Part shown: positions 7,939-14,578 of the stretch, one piece after another | How the letters are laid out: every line of letters begins with the position of its first letter | Position numbering within the stretch: the stretch's first letter is position 1 | IMG/VR virus record: IMGVR_UViG_3300042860_004674 | Location: 1-21,005 of that record | Source: a virus | Reading direction: 5' to 3' (one strand) | Length of the DNA stretch: 21,005 nucleotides | Made by a program: the position numbers and the translations under genes | Notes under the pieces: model-generated | Told to the model about the DNA's origin: nothing | Databases searched by the model: none | What the model saw: only the letters and a program-made list of their open reading frames with translations

Positions 7939-7973
7939 TTTCAAAACTCCGTGGAGTGTGCTGTTTGGAAAAT

Positions 7974-7998
7974 CCCGGGGCGCTCAACACGCCCCGGG
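7974..7998 (-). terminator. perfect 9-bp GC hairpin after capsid gene
   Basis: CCCGGGGCG (7974-7982) and CGCCCCGGG (7990-7998) form a perfect 9-bp stem with a 7-base loop. On the minus strand the stem is followed by ATTTTCC. It lies 45 bases past the capsid gene stop (8043). It probably ends or attenuates late transcription or protects the capsid mRNA 3' end. The short T run makes full termination uncertain. Confidence 0.45.
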
Positions 7999-8042
7999 GA
8001 AATGGTCTCTGTCACGCAACTGTCACGCTCTCAGGGTGACGA

Positions 8043-10670
8043 TCACGCCCCGTTGTTCTTGTACAACCCGCGGTAGTCGATCGCCTTGGCGGCAAAACAT
8101 TGGTAGACCCGGAACGCGATGGCCAGGCGGTCAAACATCGTCTGCCGTTCGAACGCGGGGGTTTCCAGTCCCTGCAGGTAGGCGTACTCGACTGTGTCGA
8201 CCGCCGTGTTGGAAGCGGCGAGGTACCAGGACGTGTCACTGCCACCCGTCGCAGCCGCCGACAACTCCACGTCGATGATCGGCGTGAGACCGTTCGACCA
8301 GATGTTCGTGACGTTGGCGTTCGCGCTGGCGGGGTCGGTGGTGCTGTTGAGCACCTGCAGCACGGTCCCGCGAATCGCCGGAGGAGCCAGCACGTACCGG
8401 GGTTCCACCGCCACAAACACCGACGAGTTGAGGCCCGTTTGTTTGGCCATCAGGTTGTAGGCGACGTTGAGCGCCGCCACGCTGAACACCGTCCCCGTTC
8501 CAGTCAGGTTGTTCCGCCCGGCGGCAAACAAGGCGGTTCCATCCGACAACGCGGCGTTGTCCTTCAGGACTTGGTAGACGATGCGGTTTTGTTTCCGGCG
8601 CATCGCCGCGCCCTGCTTGGCTGGGATGTCCGTCAGCGCCGCCAGCCGGTCATCGACCACGGTCTGCCACCCGATCGAAAACCGTTCGCCCCAGGTGGTC
8701 AGCGAATACGACTCGCGACCATCGACGAGTGCGGTCTCCTCGAAGGTGCCGTTCTCGGGGATCGCCTGCGGATCCGACAACTCACCGGCGATGACCTTGT
8801 GCACCGGCTTGAAGTCCTGCAGGCTTTCGCCCTGCTTGGCCCACGCGGTGAAACTGGTGGCCTGCTCGGTGTACGACCGCCGCAGCATGACATTTGCCGC
8901 ATCGAACAGCAGATTGCTGAACTGGGCCCGGCCGTTGTACGCGGCCCCCTCCGCGCGGAGAAACCCAAAGTCCGCGGGCTCGGCCCCCATCACGAGCCGG
9001 GCCACGTCGGCATTCGCCAGCGTGTTGACGATGCGCGGATCAAAACCGGCGACAATCAACGACTGCCGGGCGAGATTCGGCAGACTCGCCAGATGGTGGT
9101 TCTGCCGACCAGGTCTCCAATCCACGAAGTCCTGCGCTCGCGGCGACCAGATCTGGTTGGGACGGTCCCCACCAAACGCCCGCTGCAGAATCGCATCGCG
9201 GGCCGCCGCTTGGAACCGGTCAACCTCCGCCTCACCCCCCTCAATCCGCAAACCTGCGGTGGGATTGGCGGCGACCGACCGCTGCTGGATCTGCGCGACG
9301 ACTCCCTGGGTGGTCAGCGTGGCAGCCTGACCCGACAGCGACTGGATCACCTCCAGCTGGGCCGCCGCGTCGAGGTTGCTCACCCGCACCATGGCAATCG
9401 CGTCGGTCAACGGGACGGGCGCGGTGGCGCTCGGCTGGCTGGCGGGGGCCGCCACCGGGGCAACCACCGCCGCGACCTGCTGCGGGACGGCGGTCGAGCT
9501 GGTGGCGTAGGCCCGGACAGCGCCGATGGCCTCAACCTGGGCCTCAACCGACGCGGTGAGGTCGCAGTGGGCCAGGGCCAGCATCGTCTGCCGGGCGCTC
9601 TCGGCCTGATCGTGGGTGGCCCCGGCGCTGATCGCACCGGAGCGGATGAGGGCGGTCAGGATCGCGGGATCCATACGAAGACTCTCCAAAAAGGGAATTG
9701 CGGGGCGGGCGGGTGCCCCAGATGCGGTTGGCGAGACCCCACCCGGGGTGCCTGATCCGCCCAACAGTTCGGCCAGCACCTGATCCAGGGTGGCGATGCG
9801 GTCAATCATGCCGGCGGCGAGTGCCTCGCCGGCTGAGAGTGTGCGGCCTTGTCCGAAGTTCGCAGCGATGGCGGTCACGGGAAGGTTTCGCCCCGTCGCC
9901 AGCGCTTGCAGGAAAGTCTGGTGAAGTTCCGCGAGCCGGGCCTGCAGCCGGGCCGCGGCCTCAGCGGACAGCGGTTCGACGGAATTGAGTTCGGCCTTGT
10001 AGGCCACTGACCGGAAAACGGTGGTCTTGATCCCGTTTTGGGTGTCCGCCTGGCTGGTTTCTTGGTGGATCGCAAGCACGCCGACCGAGCCGACTTCCGC
10101 CGAGGGACTCGCGACGATTTCGGTGGCCGACGCGGCGATCCAGTACGCGGCCGACGCGGCCAGGTGGTTGGCCACGGCGATGACTCGCTTCGAGCCCCGC
10201 GCCTCGAGGATCTGGGCCGCCAGCTCGGGAATTCCCGCCACCGCACCGCCGGGGCTGTTGAGGTCCAGGACGATGGTGCCGACGTCGGGGTTGGCCACCG
10301 CCTCGCGGAAGGCCGTCGCGATTGCTTCCGAGGAAACAAACCCGCCCCCGCTGGCGTTCGCCGCGTCGATGCGGCGGGGAACAATCGTCCCCAGAATCGA
10401 CAGCACCGCCACCGAGCCCCCCGCGGCGGTCGACTGCTGGGCCTGCGCGGAACGTGCCGGAAGCACCGCCAGTATCTCGGACGGCAAGACCGCGCGGTCC
10501 CGCAGCCCGTCCAGCCGCGCGGCAATCTCGTCGCCGGTGAACTCCAGCCCCGCCCGGCGCAGCGAGAGCACCTCACAAATCGCGTCGAGTCGGTCGGGGT
10601 CAATCGCCCACAGATTGCCCACCGCCTGGGCGACCAGGCGGCGCATCGCGTGGCGTCGTTCAGCAGGCAT
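8043..10670 (-). CDS. ClpP/S49-like prohead protease - scaffold - major capsid protein fusion
   Basis: This single 875-residue ORF starts at ATG 10670, overlapping the portal stop as TGATG, with GAGAGG just upstream. Residues about 85-300 form a SppA/S49-type serine protease domain. It has NSPGG (138-142) at the oxyanion site, Ser173 in HLAASAAYW as nucleophile, VGSVGVLA (193-200), and Lys225 in SVAYKAE as the likely general base. Residues about 330-480 are Ala/Gln/Val-rich and scaffold-like. Residues about 485-875 form the capsid domain, with TTWGERFSIGWQTVVDD (658-674) and a long helix TDIPAKQGAAMRRKQNRIVY (680-699). Protease/capsid fusions are known in phage annotation. The protease would mature the shell. 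A strong internal start at 9674 may release the scaffold-capsid part separately. Confidence 0.85.
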   Translation of the reverse strand: MPAERRHAMRRLVAQAVGNLWAIDPDRLDAICEVLSLRRAGLEFTGDEIAARLDGLRDRAVLPSEILAVLPARSAQAQQSTAAGGSVAVLSILGTIVPRRIDAANASGGGFVSSEAIATAFREAVANPDVGTIVLDLNSPGGAVAGIPELAAQILEARGSKRVIAVANHLAASAAYWIAASATEIVASPSAEVGSVGVLAIHQETSQADTQNGIKTTVFRSVAYKAELNSVEPLSAEAAARLQARLAELHQTFLQALATGRNLPVTAIAANFGQGRTLSAGEALAAGMIDRIATLDQVLAELLGGSGTPGGVSPTASGAPARPAIPFLESLRMDPAILTALIRSGAISAGATHDQAESARQTMLALAHCDLTASVEAQVEAIGAVRAYATSSTAVPQQVAAVVAPVAAPASQPSATAPVPLTDAIAMVRVSNLDAAAQLEVIQSLSGQAATLTTQGVVAQIQQRSVAANPTAGLRIEGGEAEVDRFQAAARDAILQRAFGGDRPNQIWSPRAQDFVDWRPGRQNHHLASLPNLARQSLIVAGFDPRIVNTLANADVARLVMGAEPADFGFLRAEGAAYNGRAQFSNLLFDAANVMLRRSYTEQATSFTAWAKQGESLQDFKPVHKVIAGELSDPQAIPENGTFEETALVDGRESYSLTTWGERFSIGWQTVVDDRLAALTDIPAKQGAAMRRKQNRIVYQVLKDNAALSDGTALFAAGRNNLTGTGTVFSVAALNVAYNLMAKQTGLNSSVFVAVEPRYVLAPPAIRGTVLQVLNSTTDPASANANVTNIWSNGLTPIIDVELSAAATGGSDTSWYLAASNTAVDTVEYAYLQGLETPAFERQTMFDRLAIAFRVYQCFAAKAIDYRGLYKNNGA
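9672..9688 (-). promoter_or_regulatory. internal ribosome-binding site and ATG inside the protease-capsid ORF
   Basis: GGAGAG (9687-9682) lies 7 bases before an in-frame ATG (9674-9672) at codon 333. Initiation here would give a 543-residue scaffold-capsid protein without the protease. The spacing and strength are as good as those of true gene starts in the window. It mirrors lambda C/Nu3, where the scaffold is made from an internal start in the protease gene. Actual use is inferred. Confidence 0.6.
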
Positions 10671-12322
10671 CAGTCCTCTCCTGGGGCGTCGTCGGGGGGA
10701 TCAATCCCCGGCTGCCCGGCCGGGTCGTCGTTGGGGTTCGCGTCGTCGTCCTGCATGGCGATTCCTGCCATGTCGGCCGGGTCCCCGGCGGGGCCAAACA
10801 GCTCGAGTTCCAGGTCTCGCTGCCGCAGCACTTCCTCCCAGTCGGCACCCCGCGCGGCAATGATCTCCTCGCGCGTGATCGTTCCGTCCTGCAGCATGAT
10901 CCGGTTGGCCTGGGCATCGTCCAGCGGGTTGACCGACGGCCACCCGGGGAACCTCCACCGCACATCCAGGAATTGATCCGGGTCCGCCAGGTACTGCTGG
11001 GCCGAGGGGAATCCCGGCCGACCGACCACGACCGCGCCCCGCACCCACAGTTCCCAGACCCGGTTCAGGATCTGGGTCACCATCCATTCCTGCAGGAATC
11101 GATAGGTCTGCCGGTCGCGGTTGGCAGCAGCTCTCGCGCTGCTGAAATTGACCCGGCTGTAATCGCGCGAGAGTTCGATCGCCGACAGGTCGACCCCCTG
11201 GGCGATCGATTGTTCAATCAACTGGATCCACGGCACGCTGTCCCCCTGCGGAACATTCGGGCCAATGGCTTGGATCTTGTCGCCCGGGCGGCCGTAGTAG
11301 ACCGACCCCGGCGACAGCCGTTCCAGGCGGTTGCCGTCGGAATCGACCACAGCTGCCCCGTCGTCTTCCGCGAGAGTCGACACGATGTCGGGGGCATCCT
11401 CGCCGGAATTGACCATGTAGGCCCACTGGGCCTTCATGGAACTGGCGATCAACTCGGAGTCGAGGTACGACCCGAGGCGCTGGGTGGACAGCACAATCGG
11501 AGCCAGCAGGCTGATCCCGCGAACCTGGCCCCGCAGGGTCAACAGCGTGACGTACCGAGCCCGTCGGGCATCGATCCGGATGGGCGTCCCCTCCTCGCCG
11601 CCGACGTCGTTGACTTGCTGGGGCTTGATCCAGTACGCGACGTGCCGTTTTGTCCGGCGGTCAAGTTCCACACCCCGGACAATCGGGTTACCTGTTTTGG
11701 GAGCCACCCACGCCCCGCTGGTCCAAGTGTCCTGCTCGTCGGCGATCCGTTCCTCGGGGACGATCTCGATGGCCAGCGGATGTCGGCGGCCGTCGCCCAG
11801 CGACTCCTCGTTGAAAACGACTAGGCAACCGCCGCCGACAATCACCTCGCGGAGGATCTGGACCTGCAGCCCGTACAGGGTTTCCCGCTGGGCCAGATCG
11901 CAGTGGAAATCACTGCCCGGGACCACCCCGGCCCAGTGCTCCCATTCGTCCTCCCAGTCGCTGCGGAGCTGCGCGTCGTCGATCTGGGGCTTGGGGGTGA
12001 TGCCATTGGCGACCACGTTCCGGAGGAACGCATTGATCGCCGAGACCGCCTTGGGGTTGTTGCGTTCCAGGTCGCGCACCCGCTCGCGAATCGTGCGGGC
12101 GTTGAGTTGGTGCAGGCGGTTGGGTCCAATTGTCCCCGGGTGCCAGTCCCCCGTCAGGCGACTTTGTCCGGCGGCATCGTAGCCCCCGCCGAACCAGCCT
12201 GGCTCCTCCCATGGCGTCGACGCGGTGGCGGCGACCTGCGCAGCCCGATCCGCCAAACGGTGTCGGCGTTCGAGGGCTCGCAGGAATCGGCGCGTCTGCG
12301 CCTCAGTGTCAGGACCGGGCAT
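10670..12322 (-). CDS. portal protein (lambda GpB family)
   Basis: This 550-residue protein starts at ATG 12322. The family hallmark LSRDYSRVNFSSAR is at 384-397. QVRGISLLAPIV is at 266-277, and RFPGWPSVNPLDDAQA at 457-472 matches the pattern of a Trp/Pro block before the C-terminal helix. The N-terminal part contains the helical segment RTIRERVRDLERNNPKAVSA (77-96), usual for this family. The last 30 residues are Asp/Pro-rich. The portal forms the dodecameric ring through which terminase pumps DNA. It sits between the gpW-like gene and the protease/capsid gene, as lambda B does. There is only a weak ribosome-binding site, and the gap to the upstream gene is 7 bases. Confidence 0.92.
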   Translation of the reverse strand: MPGPDTEAQTRRFLRALERRHRLADRAAQVAATASTPWEEPGWFGGGYDAAGQSRLTGDWHPGTIGPNRLHQLNARTIRERVRDLERNNPKAVSAINAFLRNVVANGITPKPQIDDAQLRSDWEDEWEHWAGVVPGSDFHCDLAQRETLYGLQVQILREVIVGGGCLVVFNEESLGDGRRHPLAIEIVPEERIADEQDTWTSGAWVAPKTGNPIVRGVELDRRTKRHVAYWIKPQQVNDVGGEEGTPIRIDARRARYVTLLTLRGQVRGISLLAPIVLSTQRLGSYLDSELIASSMKAQWAYMVNSGEDAPDIVSTLAEDDGAAVVDSDGNRLERLSPGSVYYGRPGDKIQAIGPNVPQGDSVPWIQLIEQSIAQGVDLSAIELSRDYSRVNFSSARAAANRDRQTYRFLQEWMVTQILNRVWELWVRGAVVVGRPGFPSAQQYLADPDQFLDVRWRFPGWPSVNPLDDAQANRIMLQDGTITREEIIAARGADWEEVLRQRDLELELFGPAGDPADMAGIAMQDDDANPNDDPAGQPGIDPPDDAPGED

Positions 12323-12329
12323 TGTGGGA

Positions 12330-12584
12330 TCAGCGGGCGGGAATCACGCGGACAGTGACGGTCTGGCGAACGGTCTGGCCGGGAGCCAGGCGGACGACCC
12401 GGGGGGCCTGGGCGGACGCCGGGCAGTTGGTGCAGGCCGGGGCCTGCTGCACGGGGACCAACACCTGCTGGCACTGTCCATTCCGGCAGACGGTGGTTTG
12501 CCGATAAACCACACCCGCGTGGGCAGGAATGACTGCGACGCACAACGCCACCACCAACGCCAAAGCAAACAGGGGGAAACGCAT
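12330..12584 (-). CDS. small secreted cysteine-containing protein, unknown
   Basis: This 84-residue protein starts at ATG 12584, with CAGGAG about 8 bases upstream. Residues 1-23 are a clear Sec signal peptide: MRF, a hydrophobic core (LFALALVVALCVAVI), then PAHA before a predicted cut at Gly24. The mature 61 residues hold four cysteines in two close pairs (C33/C38 in VCRNGQC, and C51/C54 in CTNC), plus Gln/Val-rich strands. It would be exported and possibly disulfide-bonded. Small secreted proteins with an N-G-Q-C motif are familiar from planctomycete genomes. A secreted protein inside the head-gene block is odd: it may be a moron acting on the cell envelope or blocking superinfection. That function is speculative. 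Confidence 0.75.
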   Translation of the reverse strand: MRFPLFALALVVALCVAVIPAHAGVVYRQTTVCRNGQCQQVLVPVQQAPACTNCPASAQAPRVVRLAPGQTVRQTVTVRVIPAR

Positions 12585-12603
12585 CAACAAGCTCCTGGGA
12601 GGA

Positions 12604-12840
12604 TCATTTCCGGACAATGTGGCCGAGCCGCACCCGCCCGCCCCGCTGTTGCAGTGCAACCTCGCGATTGAGCACCGAGCGCAGCCGCTGCAGGGCGTCC
12701 AGAGTCGTCGCAAACTCGGCCCGCCGGACCCGGCGCCCGTCGGGGAGCTGGTATTCCTGGCAGTTCGTGTTGGCGAGCGACTCCAGCAGGCCCGCAATTG
12801 CGGCGTTCGTCGAGTCGAGCAGTTGGGAGGGGGTGGCCAT
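12604..12840 (-). CDS. gpW-like head-tail joining protein
   Basis: This 78-residue protein starts at ATG 12840; an ATG 13 codons upstream (12879) is possible but adds an odd MGFFPPSVQYGSC leader. The N-terminal helix (SQLLDSTNAAIAGLLESLAN, 5-24) leads to YQLPDGRRVRRAEFATTLDALQR (30-52). A beta hairpin followed by a helix is the gpW layout. Lambda W is of similar size (68 residues), and it too lies between terminase and portal genes. It would add to the portal after packaging and provide the site for the FII-type protein. It is the first minus-strand gene after the plus-strand island, so it may need its own promoter; none is clear. Confidence 0.6.
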   Translation of the reverse strand: MATPSQLLDSTNAAIAGLLESLANTNCQEYQLPDGRRVRRAEFATTLDALQRLRSVLNREVALQQRGGRVRLGHIVRK

Positions 12841-12904
12841 GCAGGATCCATACTGTACGGATGGCGGAAAAAAGCCCATCGCGGCCTACCAAACGCCAGT
12901 CAAT

Positions 12905-13007
12905 CACGGAATTCCGGGAAAAATCTGGATCCACGGAACTGGTGACCGGCAAGGACTTCCGTGGAATCACGGGGCGACACACGGACAAAACGCGGGGAAT
13001 TTCCGTG
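12905..13007. repeat. CACGGAA/TTCCGTG motif cluster, possible operators
   Basis: CACGGAA occurs at 12905-12911 and 12932-12938. Its complement TTCCGTG occurs at 12957-12963 and 13001-13007. The middle two form an inverted repeat (TCCACGGAA with TTCCGTGGA, 18 bases between). The first copy overlaps a palindrome CGGAATTCCG (12907-12916). The last copy ends 8 bases before the -35 box of the plus-strand promoter. Another CACGGAA lies at 13460-13466 ahead of the second promoter. These could bind a regulator such as the helix-turn-helix protein encoded at 15039-15254. Confidence 0.45.
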
Positions 13008-13015
13008 TTTGTGCC

Positions 13016-13043
13016 TTGTCAAACAGACGATATCGCTTATTAT
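13016..13043 (+). promoter_or_regulatory. promoter P1 of plus-strand island
   Basis: TTGTCA (13016-13021) and TATTAT (13038-13043) are separated by 16 bases and resemble -35 and -10 boxes. The -35 context GCCTTGTCAAAC is repeated exactly at promoter P2 (13512-13523). The predicted transcription start falls at about 13050, on the A of a leader ATG. The promoter faces the small plus-strand genes. Confidence 0.6.
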
Positions 13044-13049
13044 TCAACC

Positions 13050-13073
13050 ATGTCAGACGCACAACGCGGATGA
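13050..13073 (+). CDS. possible leader peptide MSDAQRG
   Basis: ATG 13050 opens a seven-codon frame MSDAQRG ending in TGA at 13071-13073. The first 20 bases from 13049 are identical to the leader of the second promoter (13550-13569). The ATG sits 7 bases after the -10 box, so the message could start on it. Either the peptide or only the RNA sequence may matter. Confidence 0.3.
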   Translation: MSDAQRG

Positions 13074-13095
13074 CGCCAACCCGAGGAGATGAGTG

Positions 13096-13377
13096 ATGGA
13101 CAAGTACACGACGAACGCGGTTTTCACCCCTGCCGATAACAAGCCCGTGGTTGTCCAGATCCAAGGGCCTGAATGCGTGGGACAGGCGGGACGGAATGAC
13201 GACTACGTTTACCGCTACTTCGTGTGGATGGAGAACGAGGACGGAAACGAAGTGGGCCGGATTTACGAGTGCAGCAGCTACGGGGCCGCCCAGTCGCTCG
13301 GCAACAAGATTGCCGCTGACCGAGGGCTGGAAATCAATGACGAGTCGCAGCCGATGACTCGACGCGGGTACTATTAA
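13096..13377 (+). CDS. small hypothetical protein, first island gene
   Basis: This 93-residue acidic protein starts at ATG 13096 with GAGGAG 7 bases upstream; a GTG one codon earlier is also possible. It begins MDKYTTNAVFTPADNKPVVV. Residues about 36-60 read VYRYFVWMENEDGNEVGRIYE, a strand pair with an acidic turn. A helical part follows (YGAAQSLGNKIAADRGL), then a tyrosine-ending tail. No family is recognised. It is transcribed from P1, and a 44-bp hairpin unit follows its stop. Its small size, acidic charge and place in an independently promoted cassette are typical of phage accessory proteins. Confidence 0.75.
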   Translation: MDKYTTNAVFTPADNKPVVVQIQGPECVGQAGRNDDYVYRYFVWMENEDGNEVGRIYECSSYGAAQSLGNKIAADRGLEINDESQPMTRRGYY

Positions 13378-13382
13378 CACAA

Positions 13383-13426
13383 CCCCCACACGCCCCCGGG
13401 ACTGGCTCGGGGGCCAATTATCCGGC
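13383..13426 (+). repeat. type A intergenic hairpin unit, copy 1
   Basis: This 44-bp unit contains GCCCCCG (13392-13398) and CGGGGGC (13408-13414), a 7-bp stem with a 9-base loop. It matches 14579-14622 at 41 of 44 positions. It follows the stop of the first island gene by 5 bases. It lacks a T run, so it may be a transcript-end or processing element rather than a standard terminator. Confidence 0.7.
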
Positions 13427-13514
13427 AATAATGAACACCTCCAGTCTATTCGATTCTTCCACGGAAGGCCCGTTTCGGAGTCCAAAAAATCCCCGGTTTT
13501 TTGTGGTTTCCGCC

Positions 13515-13544
13515 TTGTCAAACGATCGATACCGATCGTATAGT
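13515..13544 (+). promoter_or_regulatory. promoter P2 of plus-strand island
   Basis: TTGTCA (13515-13520) and TATAGT (13539-13544) are separated by 18 bases. The -10 box aligns with that of P1 at the same distance from the conserved leader, while the -35 is 2 bases farther away. The predicted start is at about 13551, again on the leader ATG. CACGGAA at 13460-13466 lies upstream. Confidence 0.6.
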
Positions 13545-13550
13545 TAGAGC

Positions 13551-13601
13551 ATGTCAGACGCACAACGCGAACGACGCCAACCCCGCGAGATGATGACATG
13601 A
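13551..13601 (+). CDS. possible leader peptide MSDAQRERRQPREMMT
   Basis: ATG 13551 opens a 16-codon frame that shares MSDAQR with the first leader. It ends in a TGA (13599-13601) overlapping the ATG of the next gene as ATGA, so ribosomes reading it would be delivered to that start. The peptide is short and basic. It may exist only for translational coupling. Confidence 0.35.
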   Translation: MSDAQRERRQPREMMT

Positions 13602-13834
13602 GCCGATTGATTGCCAGCCGCACGCTGACCGGAACACCCCGCTTTATTGGAAAGCCGATGACCTACACGGTTGAGGTCTTTGACAACCCGCACGAAAAGA
13701 ATCCCGGATGCCGTTTTTCTGTGCATATCAATGGGGTTGCCCGTCGCTGGGTTGCGTCCGAAAGAAGTGCAATTATCCAAATGAATCGTGCTGCAATTGA
13801 GCCGTGGGGCTGTCAGCTCTGCTTCTATCGGTAA
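13598..13834 (+). CDS. small hypothetical protein, second island gene
   Basis: This 78-residue basic protein starts at ATG 13598, coupled by ATGA to the leader frame. GCGAGATGATGAC precedes it but is a weak ribosome site. It begins MSRLIASRTLTGTPRFIGKP. The pattern YTVEVFDNPHEKNPGCRFSV looks like two beta strands around a charged turn; a helix (ASERSAIIQMNRAAIEP) and a CQLCFYR end follow. C72 and C75 form a CxxC pair. No family is recognised. It is driven by P2 and is followed by the 55-bp type B unit. Confidence 0.7.
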   Translation: MSRLIASRTLTGTPRFIGKPMTYTVEVFDNPHEKNPGCRFSVHINGVARRWVASERSAIIQMNRAAIEPWGCQLCFYR

Positions 13835-13848
13835 CCACCCCCACCACC

Positions 13849-13903
13849 CGCCCCCGGCACACCGCCGGGGGCTTCCTCAAGCTGATGGAGATGATGACAG
13901 ATG
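13849..13903 (+). repeat. type B intergenic hairpin/RBS unit, copy 1
   Basis: This 55-bp unit has a perfect 9-bp stem, GCCCCCGGC (13850-13858) with GCCGGGGGC (13864-13872) around a 5-base loop. TTCCTC follows, then a purine-rich ribosome site with GGAG (13887-13890) 10 bases before the ATG of the next gene. It equals 14131-14185 at 53 of 55 positions. Confidence 0.8.
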
Positions 13904-14122
13904 GATTCCACGTACGAGATTGGCGGACTCACCATCAAGATGACACCTGCAGCGGCTGCACGCTGGAATGCAGGCATGGCGACCCTAAATGATCTGCGCA
14001 GTTCGCGGGTGCATTTGCCCAGCGAGGACCGAGAAATCACCCTTCGGCGTGCGGTGTCGGACAGACTGCAACCGGAAGTTGCCAATCAGATGTTTGGAAT
14101 GCCTGCAAACGCGATTGAGTAG
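13901..14122 (+). CDS. small hypothetical protein, third island gene
   Basis: This 73-residue protein starts at ATG 13901, with GGAG 10 bases upstream inside the type B repeat. It begins MDSTYEIGGLTIKMTPAAAA, a strand then a helix. The rest is mainly helical (RWNAGMATLNDLRSSRV, EITLRRAVSDRLQPEVANQM). Size and helical content would suit a small DNA- or protein-binding factor, but no motif is recognised. It shares its upstream unit with the next gene, so the two were probably placed here with the same expression module. Confidence 0.7.
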   Translation: MDSTYEIGGLTIKMTPAAAARWNAGMATLNDLRSSRVHLPSEDREITLRRAVSDRLQPEVANQMFGMPANAIE

Positions 14123-14130
14123 TTGCCTAC

Positions 14131-14185
14131 CGCCCCCGGCACATCGCCGGGGGCTTCCTCTAGCTGATGGAGATGATGACAGATG
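14131..14185 (+). repeat. type B intergenic hairpin/RBS unit, copy 2
   Basis: This is the second copy of the 55-bp unit, with stem 14132-14140/14146-14154 and loop ACATC. It differs from copy 1 at one loop base and one base after the stem. It again ends in the ATG of the following gene and supplies its ribosome site. Confidence 0.8.
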
Positions 14186-14572
14186 TCGACGACCAAAACG
14201 ATTGCTGCTTTCAAAAGCGGCCGAAGTTCATGCGTCCCCGGCGTGAAATACGATGCCCGCCGATTGCGTCTGTATTACTGGATTGACGCGTCGAACAATC
14301 CCGTGGATGTGTCGGCCAATCGTCATTTTCTGCAGTATTTTACGAAAGACGGCGTCTTCATGGGTCCAGACGGAGATGGTATCCAACCTGTGTTTCGTAA
14401 TGACCACCTAGAGGTACAGAACGCTACGTGGGGCTGGTTGTTCGATTTCCGCGACGACGACTACATCGGTCGGCCCGCTACCAGAGAGGAGCGCGAGGCG
14501 AGCTTGCTGGCTGGTCCTCGTGGTCCGATTCGTGTTGACGGACGATTAGCGTACGTTCGGGACTATCACTAG
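14183..14572 (+). CDS. hypothetical protein, fourth island gene
   Basis: This 129-residue protein starts at ATG 14183 using the type B ribosome site. It begins MSTTKTIAAFKSGRSSCVPG. RRLRLYYWIDASNNPVDVSA and HFLQYFTKDGVFMGPDGDGI (about 26-66) look like strand-turn-strand pairs rich in aromatic residues; a central WGWLFDFRDDDYIG is acidic and aromatic. No enzyme motif is seen. Two rows within the gene count to 48-50% GC (14281-14400), far below the capsid gene, which suggests a different origin. A type A hairpin unit follows its stop by 6 bases. Confidence 0.75.
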   Translation: MSTTKTIAAFKSGRSSCVPGVKYDARRLRLYYWIDASNNPVDVSANRHFLQYFTKDGVFMGPDGDGIQPVFRNDHLEVQNATWGWLFDFRDDDYIGRPATREEREASLLAGPRGPIRVDGRLAYVRDYH

Positions 14573-14578
14573 TTCCCA

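Noticed and set aside
8100-9755. 551-codon plus-strand frame opposite the capsid region
   Set aside because: It lies antisense to the protease-capsid fusion and is Arg/Gly-rich without recognisable motifs.
13804-13992. 62-codon plus-strand frame spanning the first type B unit
   Set aside because: It overlaps the second and third island genes in another frame and crosses the hairpin. The ATG at 13901 has the better ribosome site and frame.
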